Part shown: positions 5,972 through 6,028 of the stretch, in pieces | Position numbering within the stretch: position 1 is the stretch's first letter | Layout of the letters: each line of letters begins with the position of its first letter | Origin: an uncultured Eubacteriales bacterium | GTDB taxonomy: Bacteria > Bacillota_A > Clostridia > Christensenellales > Aristaeellaceae | Assembly (NCBI GenBank): GCA_900313545.1 | Contig: OMRS01000168.1 | Coordinates: 1 to 6,028, forward strand | Length of the DNA: 6,028 bases | Reading direction: 5' to 3' | Notes under the pieces: generated by a model | Seen by the model: the letters and a program-made list of their open reading frames with translations, nothing else | Databases searched by the model: none | Told to the model about the DNA's origin: nothing | Translations under genes and position numbers: made by a program

Positions 5972-6028
5972 ATGAAGAAATTGCTCAGTATACTCGTGGT
6001 GCTCACGATACTGCTGTCCATCTGCCTC
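5972..6028 (+). CDS. N-terminus of an exported protein (cut by the window edge)
   Basis: Only 19 codons are present: MKKLLSILVVLTILLSICL. Two lysines followed by a long hydrophobic run form a typical Sec signal peptide; the LSIC at the end could be a loose lipobox, although Ile before the Cys is unusual and the true cleavage site may lie further on. The ATG at 5972 is preceded by AAAGGAAG (5958-5965) at a good distance. An in-frame ATG at 5951 would add seven charged residues but its only purine-rich stretch is nearly touching it, so 5972 is preferred. The mature protein is outside the window, so no function can be given. Confidence 0.75.
   Translation, partial: MKKLLSILVVLTILLSICL

Overview
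The window looks like a chromosomal stretch from a Bacillota (Firmicutes) species of moderate GC. The reasons are AGGAGG-type ribosome binding sites, sigma-A-like promoters at 17-base spacing, GTG and TTG starts, a lipobox lipoprotein, and coding regions with G or C at most third codon positions. The order or genus cannot be fixed from the sequence; a gut Erysipelotrichia- or Clostridia-like organism is only a guess.

Layout. (1) Bases 1-1048, minus strand: N-terminal 349 codons of a secreted lipoprotein of unrecognised family; its 3' end lies outside the window. (2) 1049-1393: a divergent intergenic region with promoters for both flanking genes and an inverted repeat just before the lipoprotein start. 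(3) 1394-1807, plus: a small P-loop NTPase with its own near-consensus promoter and an intrinsic terminator at 1865-1905. (4) 1905 to about 2240, minus: a decayed gene whose 3' end abuts that terminator. (5) About 2241-2613: no recognisable gene. (6) 2614-2872: a strong extended -10 promoter and a leader of about 220 bases for thrC. (7) 2873-4369, plus: threonine synthase, the one gene with a firm metabolic assignment. (8) 4381-4440: a large hairpin between convergent genes. (9) 4451-5542, minus: a short beta-CASP metallo-beta-lactamase-fold protein in which the central metal motif HxHxDH reads HSHENQ. (10) 5543-5971: a divergent intergenic region with a promoter for each side. (11) From 5972, plus: the signal peptide of a further exported protein cut off by the window edge.

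The genes appear to be independent single-gene units, each with its own promoter, and alternate in direction, so there is no visible operon and no case for a multi-gene system. thrC stands apart from hom and thrB. The most unusual protein signal is the beta-CASP protein with a partly lost metal site. The most unusual nucleic-acid signals are the hairpin between the only good Shine-Dalgarno sequence and the start codon of the lipoprotein gene, and the long thrC leader.
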